DNA from: Actinotignum schaalii
GTDB lineage: Bacteria; Actinomycetota; Actinomycetes; Actinomycetales; Actinomycetaceae
Direction of reading: 5' to 3'
Assembly: GCF_000724605.1 (NCBI RefSeq)
Contig: NZ_CP008802.1
Location: 1,426,001-1,490,000 of the forward strand
DNA length: 64,000 nt
Below the pieces are notes generated by a model. It was not told where the DNA came from. It did no database searches and saw only the letters and a program-made list of their open reading frames with translations. Below are positions 63,044-64,000 of this stretch, one piece after another. The first letter of the stretch is position 1; the number at the start of each line of letters is the position of its first letter. A program made the translations under genes and the position numbers.

Positions 63044-63718
63044 ATGGCATTCCGTAGCGCCGCCGCGCGCATTTTCCGCGCCTGCTCCCGCTGGACGTTT
63101 GTGCACGAACCCATCGCGCCGAAAACGATCCTCATCGGCGCCCCGCATTCCTCTAATTGGGATGGTATTTACGATATTGTCGCGTTTTGGAGCTACGGGC
63201 GCTCCATGAAATTCCTGGTCAAAAATTCGCTGGTGCAGGCCCCGGTGCTGGGGGCGATCGTGCGCGCGGTCGGTGGAATTTCGGTGGACCGCAACCACCC
63301 CAGCGGAATCGTGGGGTCGCTGCTGGAGCAGGCCGAACGCAGCGAGGAATTCTGCGTGGCGCTCGCCCCGGAAGGCACCCGGAAGGACGTTCAGTACTGG
63401 AAATCCGGTTTTTACCGCATGGGCCTGGCCGGACGCCTGCCCATCACCCTCGGCTTTATCGATTCGCGCACCAAAACTTACGGATGGTGGAAGCACCTGT
63501 ATCTTTCCGGCGACGTCGAGGCGGATATGGATATTCTGCGCGAGTTTTACCGTGATTTTGTGGGGAAGAATGGCGTCAAGCGCTCGGTGCCGCGTTTGCG
63601 CGCTGAGGACGACGCCGCCGCCCGCGCCCACCTCCTCGACGGTATCGACTTGGAAGAAGCGCGCGCTTTTGCGATTCGCATGAATCGGGAAACCGGCGGG
63701 GTGGGGATTACCGAATAG
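63044..63718 (+). CDS. Acyltransferase of the PlsC family
   Basis: A 224-residue protein. The catalytic H-x4-D (HSSNWD, H35-D40) is early, followed by KNSLVQAPVLGAIVRAVGGI, SVDRNHPSG and the substrate-binding ALAPEGTRKDV with K-S-G-F-Y. No obvious long membrane helix. It matches the short actinobacterial 1-acyl-glycerol-3-phosphate acyltransferase group, so a role in phospholipid or glycolipid acylation is likely. ATG 63044 follows GAAAGGA. Confidence 0.85.
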   Translation: MAFRSAAARIFRACSRWTFVHEPIAPKTILIGAPHSSNWDGIYDIVAFWSYGRSMKFLVKNSLVQAPVLGAIVRAVGGISVDRNHPSGIVGSLLEQAERSEEFCVALAPEGTRKDVQYWKSGFYRMGLAGRLPITLGFIDSRTKTYGWWKHLYLSGDVEADMDILREFYRDFVGKNGVKRSVPRLRAEDDAAARAHLLDGIDLEEARAFAIRMNRETGGVGITE

Positions 63719-63823
63719 CCGCCGCGCGCCCGACCACAGTGGCACGGCGTGAGCACCCAGCGCGCCCGTGCGAACGAGCCGCTCGCCCGGGCTACCGCTT
63801 TAACGCGCCCCGCGCCACCGGCG

Positions 63824-64000
63824 CTACCGCTCCCGGTGCACCGCCTCAAGCAGCGCATTAATCACGGTGTGCGGATCGCGACCCAGCGCATCGTGCTGGT
63901 AATCATCGCTGACCAGCGCGGTCAGGCCGCGGATGCGCCCGGCGGTTTCCAGGGAGAGATCAGCCGGCACGTACATATCCTCGCGGAAAATCCACGCGGC
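63824..64000 (-). CDS. C-terminal end of an unidentified gene (cut by window edge)
   Basis: The frame is open to the window edge and ends at 63824. The 58 visible residues (FREDMYVPADLSLETAGRIR, then TALVSDDYQHDALGRDPHTV and INALLEAVHRER) have typical coding composition. Too little is visible to name a family. Confidence 0.6.
   Translation of the reverse strand, partial: AAWIFREDMYVPADLSLETAGRIRGLTALVSDDYQHDALGRDPHTVINALLEAVHRER

Overview
The window is about 64 kb of GC-rich DNA from an actinobacterium. Many genes start with GTG, RBSs are strong AGGAGG types, and surface proteins have PT/EPT-rich stalks. Together with an LPATG-anchored protein, a secreted sialidase with FG-GAP-like repeats, meso-DAP dehydrogenase and Tgt plus a queuosine-precursor transporter, this suggests a host-associated Actinomycetaceae-like organism (Actinomyces/Schaalia/Actinotignum/Trueperella type). 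The genus is an inference; no rRNA is present.

Region 1 (1-8.5 kb): the 3' part of a secreted modular sialidase converges on a signal-less sialidase-like gene. A GNAT acetyltransferase and tRNA-Ser(UGA) follow. Next comes a patch of small ORFs with an orphan DinJ/RelB antitoxin whose YafQ-like toxin is cut to 21 codons, then tRNA-Arg(ACG). An IS256/IS1249-type element has been disrupted by a 359-bp MITE with related ends, and next to it lies a gene frameshifted in a G8 tract.

Region 2 (8.5-35.2 kb), mostly housekeeping and envelope genes: an LPXTG surface protein; a three-gene Mn/Zn-type ABC importer with a 20-bp palindromic operator; YbjN-like proteins around an RraB/DUF3806-like gene; HrpB helicase; a NarL-type two-component system divergent from a MacB/FtsX-type ABC exporter; a flavodoxin; an unknown two-gene module; ddh behind a TetR gene broken by an amber stop; a DUF1846 protein; an FHA protein divergent from a DUF1444-like protein; and tgt with a VUT/YhhQ-type transporter.

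Region 3 (35.3-52.8 kb), a defence and mobile-element island: a RelA/SpoT-domain (toxSAS-like) gene divergent from a Panacea-domain antitoxin-like gene; a DUF4143 ATPase with 23-bp tandem repeats in its promoter; a TM2-domain gene split by an IS1634-type element flanked by 100-bp direct repeats; an excisionase-like HTH protein; and an XRE/ImmA-IrrE protein divergent from a tightly packed three-gene cassette. That cassette is an MmeI-like methyltransferase whose N-terminal nuclease lacks its catalytic lysine, a DEFH-box helicase and a GIY-YIG nuclease. A tiny ORF and an AT-rich RloC/PrrC-like ATPase with a CPFC zinc hook follow. This is the strongest candidate for an under-described system: methyltransferase, helicase and separate nuclease backed up by a possible anticodon nuclease.

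Region 4 (52.8-64 kb): a catabolic operon (deoC, variant GH1, PfkB kinase, stand-alone glucose-type PTS EIIC) with a divergent GntR/UTRA regulator and visible operators; a two-gene ABC-three-component (middle component plus DUF2326) defence remnant with a 12-bp in-frame tandem repeat; then a CYTH protein, ilvA, an acyltransferase and the 3' end of an unidentified gene.
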